A stretch of 64,000 bases of DNA from the NCBI RefSeq assembly GCF_900107415.1, contig NZ_FNPX01000005.1, forward strand, positions 1 through 64,000, written 5' to 3'. Shown one piece after another: positions 1 through 8,545 of the stretch; the stretch's first letter is position 1; every line of letters starts with the position of its first letter. The DNA comes from Jannaschia faecimaris. Its GTDB lineage: Bacteria > Pseudomonadota > Alphaproteobacteria > Rhodobacterales > Rhodobacteraceae. Under the pieces are notes generated by a model. The model was not told the origin of the DNA and did not search any database. It saw only the letters and a program-made list of their open reading frames with translations. A program made the translations under genes and the position numbers.

Positions 1-81
1 CGCAAACATGTCAGAAACGGGATGCTGTCACCCGTCGACTTCGAAAACACACAGCGCAACGTGAACCAGGAAGGCGTCTAG
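1..81 (+). CDS. IS3-family transposase (OrfB), C-terminal fragment
   Basis: Frame 1 is open from the window edge to a TAG at 79-81 and encodes the last 26 residues of a protein. They contain RNGMLSPVDFE, typical of the extreme C terminus of the rve (DDE integrase) transposases encoded by orfB of IS3-family elements. The DDE catalytic part lies left of the window. The stop codon falls inside a sequence resembling an IS3-type terminal inverted repeat, a common arrangement in that family. The assignment rests on a short stretch and is from memory of the family, so the subgroup is not called. Confidence 0.6.
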   Translation, partial: RKHVRNGMLSPVDFENTQRNVNQEGV

Positions 82-100
82 GAAACTAGGGGCTATTCAC
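1..100 (+). mobile_element. Right end of an IS3-type insertion sequence
   Basis: The transposase C terminus is followed at once by a terminal-repeat-like sequence (about 76-99, gtctaggaaactaggggc then tattca). The element therefore appears to end about 30 bp before the start of the next gene. The left end and the target-site duplication are outside the window, so whether the copy is intact cannot be judged. Confidence 0.5.
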
Positions 101-129
101 TGCCCCCGACTGAACAAGGAAAAGGTCGA

Positions 130-1245
130 ATGAGTAATCTCTTCTCGCCATGGATGCTTGGGCCGCTGGAGCTTGAGAACCGGATCGTCATTGCGCCGAT
201 GTGCCAATACTCTGCCATCGACGGAAACGCGCAGGACTGGCACCTTATCCATCTGGGCAACCTTGCCCTGTCAGGAGCAGGAATTCTCGTGATCGAAGCG
301 ACGGCCGTCTCACCCGAGGGGCGGATCACGCCGGGTGATCTGGGCCTTTACTCCGACGAGAATGAAACCGCGCTTAAACGCGTGATGGACGCAGTAACCA
401 AGTACGCCATCTCGCCCATAGTCATCCAGCTTGCCCATGCCGGGCGCAAGGCCTCTAGCCAGGCACCGTGGGATGGTGGAGCACAGATCCCGCCGAATGA
501 ACCCGATGGCTGGAAAGCCGTCGCGCCCTCCACATTGCCCCATGCGCAGGGAGAGGATGCACCTGTAGCGCTCGACGACGCGGGTCTTGCCAAGGTTCGG
601 GAAGACTTCGCCTCCTCTGCCCGGCGATCCGTGGCCCTGGGCTTTCGTGGTATCGAAGTGCATATGGCGCATGGCTACCTGATGCATCAGTTTCTGTCGC
701 CCATCGCAAACCAGCGCTCGGATGACTATGGCGGCAGTCTGGAAAACCGGATGCGTTTCCCGTTGGAAGTCTTCGATGCGGTCAAGGCCGCCGTCCCCGA
801 AGATATCCCGGTCTGGGTTCGCGTATCTGCAACAGATTGGGTCCCGGGCGGCTGGGACATAGAAGACACGGTCGCGTTCGGCAATGTTCTGAAGGGCCGC
901 GGCTGCGCGGCAATTCACGTCTCTTCCGGTGGCGTGTCGCCGAGACAGGAGATCCCACTGTCCGACGGCTACCAAGTACCTTTAGCCGCGAGAGTGAAGG
1001 ACGAAGTTGGGTTGCCGACCATAGCCGTAGGCCTAATCACCGACCCCGCACATGCGGAAGCGATCCTGGATAATGGCGACGCCGATGCGATCGCCCTTGC
1101 GCGGGGTATGCTTTATGATCCGCGCTGGCCTTGGCACGCCGCAGCGGAACTGGGGGCCGAGATCGATGCCCCGCACCAGTACTGGCGTTCGCAACCACGC
1201 GAGTACAAGACGCTCTTCAAGAACTACAAGGTCGGTCAGAGATGA
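130..1245 (+). CDS. Old yellow enzyme family NADH:flavin oxidoreductase (YqjM-like)
   Basis: This is a 371-residue FMN-dependent TIM-barrel ene-reductase, which typically reduces activated C=C bonds with NAD(P)H in the cytoplasm. The N-terminal APMCQYSA holds Cys25 and Tyr27, the pair that tunes the flavin in the YqjM subgroup. EVHMAHGYL supplies His178, His181 and Tyr183 for substrate binding and protonation, and GGSLENRMRF is a conserved FMN-contact segment. Length is normal for the subgroup. AAGGAAAAGG lies just upstream of the ATG at 130. It stands alone, about 30 bp after an IS end, so the insertion may have replaced its native upstream region. The physiological substrate cannot be told from sequence. 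Confidence 0.92.
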   Translation: MSNLFSPWMLGPLELENRIVIAPMCQYSAIDGNAQDWHLIHLGNLALSGAGILVIEATAVSPEGRITPGDLGLYSDENETALKRVMDAVTKYAISPIVIQLAHAGRKASSQAPWDGGAQIPPNEPDGWKAVAPSTLPHAQGEDAPVALDDAGLAKVREDFASSARRSVALGFRGIEVHMAHGYLMHQFLSPIANQRSDDYGGSLENRMRFPLEVFDAVKAAVPEDIPVWVRVSATDWVPGGWDIEDTVAFGNVLKGRGCAAIHVSSGGVSPRQEIPLSDGYQVPLAARVKDEVGLPTIAVGLITDPAHAEAILDNGDADAIALARGMLYDPRWPWHAAAELGAEIDAPHQYWRSQPREYKTLFKNYKVGQR

Positions 1246-1503
1246 ATTGCTTCCGGAAAGCGGGATTGAAGGCCCGCAAACTTCGCGCATAGCGGAGTGG
1301 GGTTGCTTCGTGGCTCGGCGGATGTGTCCCGCACAGCAGACGCCAGGGCATGCCGAAGCGAGGGTCCGCTCGCGGCTAAAACCGGATTTTAACCAAGCGC
1401 CCAAATGCTGAAGTGTATCGTTCCTCAGCGGTCGTTCACGCAATTTGCAGCATTCGGGGTCACTCAACGACCGCATTGCCAACAAATGGTCCTATCAATT
1501 TCG

Positions 1504-1878
1504 CTAACGATCCGAATCCGCGTCCGGTGGGTCGTCATAGACCGACCACCCGAAATCGCCTTCGTTCTCAGGCAGATTTTCTTGGCGAACATTTCGGGCC
1601 AAATAGGCCTTGGCTATGAAATTCGCCGTGATCGGTGCCGTCAGAAAGAGAAATAGCGAGATCAGAAGCTCGTGCACCGAGATGTACCCGGTCTTGGCAT
1701 AGAAGAAGATCATTGACGCAACCAGGACGCCGCCAACGCCGAGGGTCGTGGCCTTGGTCGGTGCGTGCAGGCGTTGCAGCGTATCTTTGAGTTTGACCAG
1801 TCCGTAGGATCCCACGAAGCCGAAGATGCCGCTGACAACAAGGGCAATCGATATGGAAAGTTCTGTAGCAAAGTTCAT
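1504..1878 (-). CDS. mrpG: Mrp-type cation/H+ antiporter subunit G (system 1)
   Basis: This is a 124-residue membrane protein with three hydrophobic segments and the MrpG/PhaG hallmark of G-x-Y-G-L, then RLHAPTKATTLGVGG. It is the last gene of the minus-strand operon mrpAB-C-D-E-F-G and starts 10 bp after mrpF ends. I place the start at the ATG at 1878 (MNFATELSISIAL) because the longer frame only adds residues without MrpG resemblance. MrpG is a small, essential subunit of the hetero-oligomeric Na+(K+)/H+ antiporter. The hydrophilic acidic tail (DPPDADSDR) is longer than in many MrpG proteins. Confidence 0.9.
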   Translation of the reverse strand: MNFATELSISIALVVSGIFGFVGSYGLVKLKDTLQRLHAPTKATTLGVGGVLVASMIFFYAKTGYISVHELLISLFLFLTAPITANFIAKAYLARNVRQENLPENEGDFGWSVYDDPPDADSDR

Positions 1879-1888
1879 GTTTCCAGCC

Positions 1889-2158
1889 CTATTCGATGAT
1901 ATCGCCGCGCAGCAGGAAGCGGCAATATGCGACTGTCGACACGAAGCCCACCATCGCAATCAGCATCGCGGCCTCGAAATAGATCGCAGTGCCGCGCCAG
2001 ACCCCATATAGCACCAAAAGGGCGATCACGTTGATCACCATGGTATCGAGCGCGAGAATACGGTCGGCGTCGTCTGGGCCGACGGCCATGCGCCAAAGGT
2101 CCAGTAGAAGAGCAATACCGTAGCAGCCGGCCGCGAAGATAAGAGCGTATTCTATCAT
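1889..2158 (-). CDS. mrpF: Mrp-type cation/H+ antiporter subunit F (system 1)
   Basis: This is an 89-residue protein with three predicted membrane helices and the MrpF signature GPDDADRILALDTM in the first loop. The ATG overlaps the mrpE stop by 4 bp (ATGA), indicating translational coupling. In characterised Mrp complexes subunit F is needed for assembly and bile/cation export. Compared with the second copy in this window (113 residues) it lacks the charged C-terminal tail. Confidence 0.9.
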   Translation of the reverse strand: MIEYALIFAAGCYGIALLLDLWRMAVGPDDADRILALDTMVINVIALLVLYGVWRGTAIYFEAAMLIAMVGFVSTVAYCRFLLRGDIIE

Positions 2159-2646
2159 GGGAAAATCTCCAAAAGGCGACGCTCATAACGGGCCTTGATC
2201 TCGTCGCGGACAGCAGCAGGATCGTCGGTGTGCAAACAATGCACAAGGATCGCGCTGCCATCGGCCGCGAGCGTCGCGGATACCGTTCCAGGGGTCATCG
2301 TGATGGTGCCTGCGAGGACGGTGATCGCCTCGGCCGACTTGAGTTCGAGGGGGATGGGTACCCACTGGGAACGTATCGCAGGCTCCCGCTTGAACAGGAT
2401 AATCTTGGCCACCAAGACGTTCGCCACGATGATATCCCAAAGCACGACCAGAATGTATTCCGCGACCTTCAGCGGCCGTGCAATAGCGGGACGGTCGGGC
2501 CAATAGGCCGCCGTCAGCATCGGGATGGCCAAGCCGAAAACCGCGCCGAGGATCAGGTTGCCCAGCGTAAGCGTGTTCACCAGACCAAGCCAAACCAAGA
2601 CAAGGGTAAGGCTTAGGAGAGGGTGAGGAATGAGACGTTTCAGCAT
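2155..2646 (-). CDS. mrpE: Mrp-type cation/H+ antiporter subunit E (system 1)
   Basis: This is a 163-residue protein with two to three N-terminal hydrophobic helices and the MrpE core. WDIIVANVLVAKII is followed by the soluble part with TMTPGTVSATLAADG and a terminal KARYERRLLEIFP. It lies 3 bp after mrpD and overlaps mrpF. MrpE is a membrane subunit with no NADH-dehydrogenase counterpart and is thought to help assemble the complex. The start at 2646 is the first ATG and fits the family length of about 160. Confidence 0.9.
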   Translation of the reverse strand: MLKRLIPHPLLSLTLVLVWLGLVNTLTLGNLILGAVFGLAIPMLTAAYWPDRPAIARPLKVAEYILVVLWDIIVANVLVAKIILFKREPAIRSQWVPIPLELKSAEAITVLAGTITMTPGTVSATLAADGSAILVHCLHTDDPAAVRDEIKARYERRLLEIFP

Positions 2647-2649
2647 TGC

Positions 2650-4197
2650 TCAGCGCTCCTCAACGGAGCCGAGGACAGCGTCGACATACCCTTGGCGATC
2701 GAAGAGTTGGGTGGAGGTATCGCCCAGATAGTTGGTCACGGGACCGGCGAAGATTGCAAGGCCCGCCAAGGAAGCCAGAGCAATCATGACTGGTGCAATT
2801 TGTCCCGCCGTCGCGGGTGGCGGTAGGGCCAAGACGGCGTCTGCGTCGGCGTCTTCCTCGGTTGGAGGTGCAGTCATAGCTGTGGATTTCCAGAAAAGGT
2901 TACTGCCTGCGCGGGCAAACCCGACAATTGTCAGAAGCGACCCCAACAGGATCGCTGCCCAGGCCCACCCGATCAAGCCAGGCTCCCTCAGTGCATCAAG
3001 GACGAGCAGCTTGCCGAGGAAGCCGCTGAGCGGCGGCATGCCGGCCATGGCGATTGCTGCCGCGAAGAACAGGGCCGCGAAGAGACCGTTCTGGAGCGTT
3101 GGGAGCTCCGGGCGGAGCGTATCCGCCGCCCGCCGTGTGACGATGAGGTCGGCAACGAGGAACAGGCAGGCCGCCGCGAAGGTCGAATGAACCATGTAGT
3201 AGAGTGCGGCGGTTGTCGCAGTGGGCGAGAACGCCGCAACCGCCACCAGCAAGGTACCCATCGACCCCACGACCGAAAAGGCGATAAGCGGCATCAGGCG
3301 GCGCGCCCCAAGGACCCCAAAGGCCCCCAAGGCAATCGTGACGATGGCTCCCGGGAACAGCCACGTGGCGGCAATATCCTCCGTTCCGGAGCTACCGGGT
3401 CCGAACGCCGTGGTATGGATCCGCAGGATCGCGTAAGCCCCGACCTTTGTCATGATCGCGAAAAGGGCTGCAACCGGCGCGGGGGCGTTCGCGTAGGTGG
3501 CGGGCAGCCAGAATTGCACCGGGAAAAGCGCCGCCTTTACGGCGAAGACGATCAACAGCAAGATCACCGCGACCCGGACAAGGGCGGCCTCCTCGACCGG
3601 GATTTCTGGGATGCGCACGGCGAGATCGGCGATGTTCAGTGTGCCCGTCGAGGCGTAGAGCGTCCCTAATGCGAAAAGGAAAAGCGTCGATCCGGCCAGG
3701 TTCATAACCACGTATTGCAGGCCCGCACGCATCCGCGCCTTCCCACCGGCGTGGATCATCAGGCCGTAGGACGCAATCAACAGAACCTCAAAGAAAACGA
3801 AGAGGTTGAAGATGTCACCGGTCAGGAATGCGCCGCAAATGCCCATGAGTTGGAATTGGAACAAGGCATGGAAATGCCGGCCCCGTGCGTCCCAGCCTGT
3901 CGTGATTGCATGAACCAGAACGATCAGCGCAAGCGACGAGGTCAGAAGCACCATCAATGCTGAAAGACGGTCTAGGACCAGGACGATTCCGAACGGCGCG
4001 GGCCAGTCGCCCAGCCTGTAGACATGGGTCGCGCCGTCCGCCGCGAGAAAGGTCAGGCCCAGCGCAGTCGCCAGCAGGAGCGCCGTGCCGGCGACCGACG
4101 CCGCGCGCGCCAACGTGATGTCCCAGCGCATCACGAACCCGATGAGAGGAGCCAGCAGGGCCGGCAGGACAACTGGCAGGATAATCCAGTGCATCAC
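2650..4197 (-). CDS. mrpD: Mrp-type cation/H+ antiporter subunit D (system 1)
   Basis: This is a 515-residue polytopic protein of the complex-I NuoM/NuoN-type transporter family. It carries TGDIFNLFVFFEVLLIASYGLM, the conserved glutamate helix of MrpD, and AVKAALFPVQFWLPATYANAP with the conserved lysine in the discontinuous helix. MPPLSGFLGKLLVL appears later. It is one of the two proton/cation-translocating subunits. Translation probably starts at GTG 4197, overlapping the mrpC stop as GTGA, or at the following ATG. About 14 hydrophobic segments are visible. It has a paralogue at 31.7 kb. Confidence 0.93.
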   Translation of the reverse strand: MMHWIILPVVLPALLAPLIGFVMRWDITLARAASVAGTALLLATALGLTFLAADGATHVYRLGDWPAPFGIVLVLDRLSALMVLLTSSLALIVLVHAITTGWDARGRHFHALFQFQLMGICGAFLTGDIFNLFVFFEVLLIASYGLMIHAGGKARMRAGLQYVVMNLAGSTLFLFALGTLYASTGTLNIADLAVRIPEIPVEEAALVRVAVILLLIVFAVKAALFPVQFWLPATYANAPAPVAALFAIMTKVGAYAILRIHTTAFGPGSSGTEDIAATWLFPGAIVTIALGAFGVLGARRLMPLIAFSVVGSMGTLLVAVAAFSPTATTAALYYMVHSTFAAACLFLVADLIVTRRAADTLRPELPTLQNGLFAALFFAAAIAMAGMPPLSGFLGKLLVLDALREPGLIGWAWAAILLGSLLTIVGFARAGSNLFWKSTAMTAPPTEEDADADAVLALPPPATAGQIAPVMIALASLAGLAIFAGPVTNYLGDTSTQLFDRQGYVDAVLGSVEER

Positions 4198-4571
4198 GCG
4201 AGCCTCTGCTTCCGGGCTTCTGCATCTTCCTTTTCAGGGTCGATTTCAGGCTCGATATCAATCCTGTCGGTGTCGGCCTCCAGATACGCGCCAAGCCCGA
4301 TCATCACCAGAACCGCCGTCATCCCGAAGGAGATGACAATCGCGGTCAGCACCAGCGCCTGCGGCAACGGGTCGGTATAACTCGCCTCGCCGTATTTCGA
4401 GAGGATCGGTGACTGGTCAATCGCAAGCCGTCCGCTGGCGAACAGGAAGACGTTCACCGCATAGGACAGCAGCGCAAGACCAAGGATGACCGCGAACGTT
4501 CTGAGCCGCAGGAGCAGGTAGACCCCGCCAGCCGTCAGAATGCCGATGCTGCTTGCAACGATAAGCTCCAT
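4194..4571 (-). CDS. mrpC: Mrp-type cation/H+ antiporter subunit C (system 1)
   Basis: This is a 125-residue, three-helix protein homologous to NuoK. It shows NVFLFASGRL, then DPLPQALVLTAIVISFGMTA, which is near-invariant in MrpC/MnhC. The start at ATG 4571 (MELIVASSIGIL) sits 1 bp after the mrpAB stop. A longer frame upstream adds a basic stretch with no family resemblance and overlaps mrpAB, so I rejected it. The tail is strongly charged (EADTDRIDIEPEIDPEKEDAE), so it is probably cytoplasmic. Confidence 0.9.
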   Translation of the reverse strand: MELIVASSIGILTAGGVYLLLRLRTFAVILGLALLSYAVNVFLFASGRLAIDQSPILSKYGEASYTDPLPQALVLTAIVISFGMTAVLVMIGLGAYLEADTDRIDIEPEIDPEKEDAEARKQRLA

Positions 4572-4572
4572 A

Positions 4573-7431
4573 TCAGCGCTCCGCCTTGTCTTGGGCCGGT
4601 TCGCCCGGGTCATAGTCCATCGGTCCGACGTTCACCGTCTCGCCAGCGAAGCGGGCAATACGGCTCAGGCTGTACAGCATCAGCATGACCGCACCCAGCA
4701 CCGTCAGGAACACGCCAAGATCGAACAGCATGGCCGTGGCAAGCTCGAATTCCTCAATTGGCGGCAGATGGATATAGGTGTACGCGCTCGTCAGGAATGG
4801 CCGATCGAAGAGCCATGCGCCTACACCGGTCAGGCCCGCGATCACAATGCCAAGCCCGATCATCATGTGGTATTCGATCCGCTTGCGTTCCTGTGTCCAG
4901 GCGAAGCCGGAAGCCATGTATTGCATCAAAAGGGCGATTGCGATCACCAGCCCCGCGACGAACCCGCCCCCCGGCTGATTGTGGCCGCGCAGGAAGATGT
5001 AAACGCCCACAACAATGGCAATGGGCATCAGGACGCGGGTGACGACGACCATCATCATGGGGTGGCGATCGCGCGACCGATCTTGAGAGTAGTCTGTATT
5101 CTTCAACCTCCGCGCCGCCGGGCCGTCCAGCAAAGCATGCATTACAGCATAGATCACAAGACCCGCGATCCCGAGCACGATGATTTCGCCGAACGTGTCA
5201 TAGCCGCGGAAATCCACCAAGATTACGTTGACCACGTTGGTCCCGCCGCCGCCCTCATAGCTGTTGGCGAGGTGGTAGTCCGAGATCGTCTCGATATCGC
5301 GCATGAGGAACGCATAGGCCAACGCCGCCACTCCGCCGCCGGCACCCAGAGCGATCACACCGTCGCGCAGCTTCAGCCCCGACGAGCTTTCCTTTGGAGT
5401 CATCTTCGGCATGAAATGCAACGCCAGAAGCAGCAGCATGATAGTGACTGTCTCAACCGAGATCTGCGTCAACGCAAGGTCCGGTGCCGAGAGATAGGCG
5501 AAGCCCGCAGATATCGTCAGCCCGATGATCCCGATCAGGACCAAGGCGCGGAAGCGGTGGTGATGCATGGTCACGACCGAGATGGTGGCGACGATCAACA
5601 TGATCCAACCCACGGCCACGACCGGCGGCACCGGCAGCAGGCCTCGGGTCGGGGCGGTGAGGCCGCTGGAGGAATAGGCGAACCAGCCAAGGCCCACGGA
5701 GGTTATGGTGAAGATCGCCAGATATCGGCTGATCGCGCCGTTGTGGCTCACTTCGCTGATCGAGCGTGCAGCGGCGACGATGGCCGCAACCAGGCGATCG
5801 AAAATGGCCTTCGCCTCTGGCCTCGGCAGAGCGATCCAAAGCATCTCAAGCAGCCGGTGCTGCGACAGCAGGATCGCACCGCCGACCACGGCGGCAATCG
5901 ACATCCAAAGCGCCGGGGTGACCCCGTGCCAGATCTTCAAATGCGGGTGCAGGTCTGCGCCGGTCACGGCATTCGCCGCGGAGGTCACGACCCCTTCGGC
6001 GAGGAACGGGGCAACCCCTATGGCGATCACCAGAACAGTCAGCAGAGCGGGCGCTGCCCACATGCCGAAGGGCGGATCGTGGGGCTTGCGCGGATAATCG
6101 TCGCGCACCGGGCCAAGGAAGACATGGAAGATGAAGCGCAGGGAATAGGCGACCGACAAGAGCGCACCGATCGTGGCCATGATCGGGACTGCGTAAGGGC
6201 TGTTGAACCAATCGGTGTGCGATGCTTCCTCCAGCATCATTTCCTTGGACAAGAACCCGTTGAACAACGGAATGCCCGCCATCGAAAGGGCCGCGACCGT
6301 TCCAATAAGGAAGGTGATCGGCATCAAGTGCCTCAACCCGCCCAATCGTTTGATGTCGCGCGTATGGGTCTCGTGATCCACGATGCCCGCGGTCATGAAG
6401 AGAGCGGCCTTGAACGTCAGGTGGTTGATGATGTGAAAGACAGCTGCGACAGCTGCGGGCTGCGTGCCGAACCCCAGAAGCATCGTCAGAAGGCCTAAGT
6501 GGCTGACCGTCGAGAAGGCCAGAAGCGCCTTCAAATCGTCCTTGAAAAGCGCGATCAGCGCGCCCAACACCATTGTCACAAGACCCGTCGTCGTGACGAT
6601 GTAGAACCACGCGTCCGTGCCCGCGAGCACTGGCCACATGCGCGCCATCAAGAACACTCCCGCCTTAACCATGGTAGCGGAATGCAGGTAAGCTGAGACG
6701 GGCGTTGGCGCGGCCATGGCGTGCGGGAGCCAGAAATGGAACGGAAACTGCGCCGACTTGGTGAATGCACCCAAAAGGATTAGGACCAGAGCAGGCAGAT
6801 ACCACTCTGAAGCACGGATCAGGTCACCAGCCTGCAATATATCAGTCAGATTGTAGCTTCCCACGATGTTGCCGAGGATCAGCATCCCCGCGATCATCGC
6901 CAGACCGCCCGCGCCCGTGACGGCCAGCGCCATTCGAGCGCCTTGCCGGCCCTCTGGCAAATGCTTCCAAAATCCGATCAGCAGGAAAGACGACAGCGAT
7001 GTCAGCTCCCAGAAAATCAGCAAAAGCAGGATGTTGTCTGATAGGACAATACCCAGCATCGCACCTTGGAACAGCAGAAGATAGGTGTAGAACTGCCCCA
7101 TCGGATCTTCGCCCGACAGATAGAACCGGGCATAGAGCGTGATCAGCAGGCCGACTCCAAGGATCATCCCCGCAAACAAAAGGCCCAGGCCATCAAGGAA
7201 AAAGGAGGCCGACAGTCCAAGCTGCGGCAGCCATTCGATCTCGCCTTGGATCACCTCACCCCGAAGCACGGCCGGAGCCAGGACGACCAGCATCGTCAAA
7301 GCCAGAAATGTCGGCACCGCCGTCGAGATTGCGCAAACGGTGCGCCCAGCTCGTATCATGAGCCCCGGCAACAGTGCTCCGACAAAGGGCAGCACCGCGA
7401 TTATAAGAAGGATCGCCCCCCCGTGACTCAT
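4573..7431 (-). CDS. mrpAB: Mrp-type cation/H+ antiporter, fused subunits A and B (system 1)
   Basis: This 952-residue protein joins the NuoL-like subunit A to subunit B. The A part shows [38 protein letters not shown] and [18 protein letters not shown], the proton-channel helices with conserved Glu and Lys. Its C-terminal MrpA extension contains APDLALTQISVETVTIMLL and [19 protein letters not shown]. From about residue 790 the chain continues into an MrpB domain with YIFLRGHNQPGGGFVAGLV, normally a separate protein. The fusion is seen in some alphaproteobacterial PhaAB systems. It is the first gene of the operon, and its promoter should lie in 7432-7560. Confidence 0.93.
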   Translation of the reverse strand: MSHGGAILLIIAVLPFVGALLPGLMIRAGRTVCAISTAVPTFLALTMLVVLAPAVLRGEVIQGEIEWLPQLGLSASFFLDGLGLLFAGMILGVGLLITLYARFYLSGEDPMGQFYTYLLLFQGAMLGIVLSDNILLLLIFWELTSLSSFLLIGFWKHLPEGRQGARMALAVTGAGGLAMIAGMLILGNIVGSYNLTDILQAGDLIRASEWYLPALVLILLGAFTKSAQFPFHFWLPHAMAAPTPVSAYLHSATMVKAGVFLMARMWPVLAGTDAWFYIVTTTGLVTMVLGALIALFKDDLKALLAFSTVSHLGLLTMLLGFGTQPAAVAAVFHIINHLTFKAALFMTAGIVDHETHTRDIKRLGGLRHLMPITFLIGTVAALSMAGIPLFNGFLSKEMMLEEASHTDWFNSPYAVPIMATIGALLSVAYSLRFIFHVFLGPVRDDYPRKPHDPPFGMWAAPALLTVLVIAIGVAPFLAEGVVTSAANAVTGADLHPHLKIWHGVTPALWMSIAAVVGGAILLSQHRLLEMLWIALPRPEAKAIFDRLVAAIVAAARSISEVSHNGAISRYLAIFTITSVGLGWFAYSSSGLTAPTRGLLPVPPVVAVGWIMLIVATISVVTMHHHRFRALVLIGIIGLTISAGFAYLSAPDLALTQISVETVTIMLLLLALHFMPKMTPKESSSGLKLRDGVIALGAGGGVAALAYAFLMRDIETISDYHLANSYEGGGGTNVVNVILVDFRGYDTFGEIIVLGIAGLVIYAVMHALLDGPAARRLKNTDYSQDRSRDRHPMMMVVVTRVLMPIAIVVGVYIFLRGHNQPGGGFVAGLVIAIALLMQYMASGFAWTQERKRIEYHMMIGLGIVIAGLTGVGAWLFDRPFLTSAYTYIHLPPIEEFELATAMLFDLGVFLTVLGAVMLMLYSLSRIARFAGETVNVGPMDYDPGEPAQDKAER

Positions 7432-8365
7432 AACTTGGCCCTATTGTTCTTGTTTGTTGATCCGGATCGTAGCGGGGGCGGCAAGGCGCTACAACCAAGT
7501 GTTTCGCCGCCCAGACATCCGGCCATTCATAACGCCATTGCCACGGTGTGCCCATCAGTCACTACCGCGTCTTGGGCGGCACCGCGTACCCGTCAAGCGA
7601 TGTAATTGCGGGTGGTCCTGATAGTGCTGGAGCAAGGGCGGTATGAACACAGTTGGCGAACACCTCGTCGGCCACAACCGTGGCGAACGTTTCCGCACCA
7701 AGCCCATAGGCTGCTATTTGGACGAGGTTTGGCTATCCATCGGCTGCTCGACCGGCGACAAGGCCAGCCGCAATTTGCTAGGTCCCGCGGGCCCAGTGAC
7801 CTAAGAAGATCGCAAATTCGGCCTGACGAAGCTCTTGGCCATTTTCCGTCCGCAACGGGAACTTGAAAGGGTTTGACGAGCCCGACCAGGGATGTGTGCC
7901 CCTCAGCGTCCGCTGATCGGGAGTTGCCTGATTTGCCTCACACTTGCAGCGAACGCCCGCTTTCCACCCTTACAAGTCACGCTTGCGAGGGGCGAATTAG
8001 CCCAAGACCAGCCGGGAGCCGGCCCTTTCAAGATCAGAAACAGCCAACTGCCTGACTCGATTTGGGAACAACACCGAAGATTTGCGCTCTATCGAGCAAC
8101 GGAATCGACAGACCGAATGATAGCGAAGCGTTTTCAGAGCCGTGAAATTCATTCGCCTGCGTCAATGACGAAGCACGGTGTCCTCGCTCATCATGTCAGG
8201 CTTGGGTGGAATCGTAGCGACAACATCCATCATATATTATGATAGAAACGAGGTCATAGCGTCAGATCAGAACAATCAACTTCTTGATCTGAAATCCTAG
8301 AGTATATGGTATGGGTGAAGCCAACACGCCTCAAATCTTTAAAATATAGATATTTGGGATTTAAG
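7432..8365. other. Gene-poor, apparently decayed intergenic stretch
   Basis: This 930-bp stretch lies between mrpAB and the tRNA gene. Open frames here are short, overlap without a consistent coding strand and resemble no family I know. The conceptual peptide at 7644-7800 contains GERFRTKPIG, weakly like the segment before the first catalytic Asp of IS481-type transposases. The match breaks down within 15 residues, so I do not call an IS. From 8220 to 8365 the sequence becomes clearly AT-rich, which fits a promoter or tRNA-flanking region. The mrpAB promoter should be near the left end, but I see no convincing box. Confidence 0.4.
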
Positions 8366-8441
<76 letters not shown>

Positions 8442-8545
8442 AACGGCGCTCGATATGGCCACGAGTGCCGGGCGTGTCAAGCAACCGATCAGGGCCTGAA
8501 ACGTGATGCCGTGCCCTCTTGTCCAAGTCATCCGGAGCATCCGTA

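Noticed and set aside
4540-6498. A 652-codon open frame on the plus strand opposite mrpAB
   Set aside because: It lies entirely antisense to well-conserved membrane-protein genes, is rich in His, Arg and Gln, and reflects GC3 bias of the real gene on the other strand.
7644-7800. IS481-type transposase fragment
   Set aside because: Only about ten residues look similar and the first catalytic Asp region cannot be followed, so the match may be chance.
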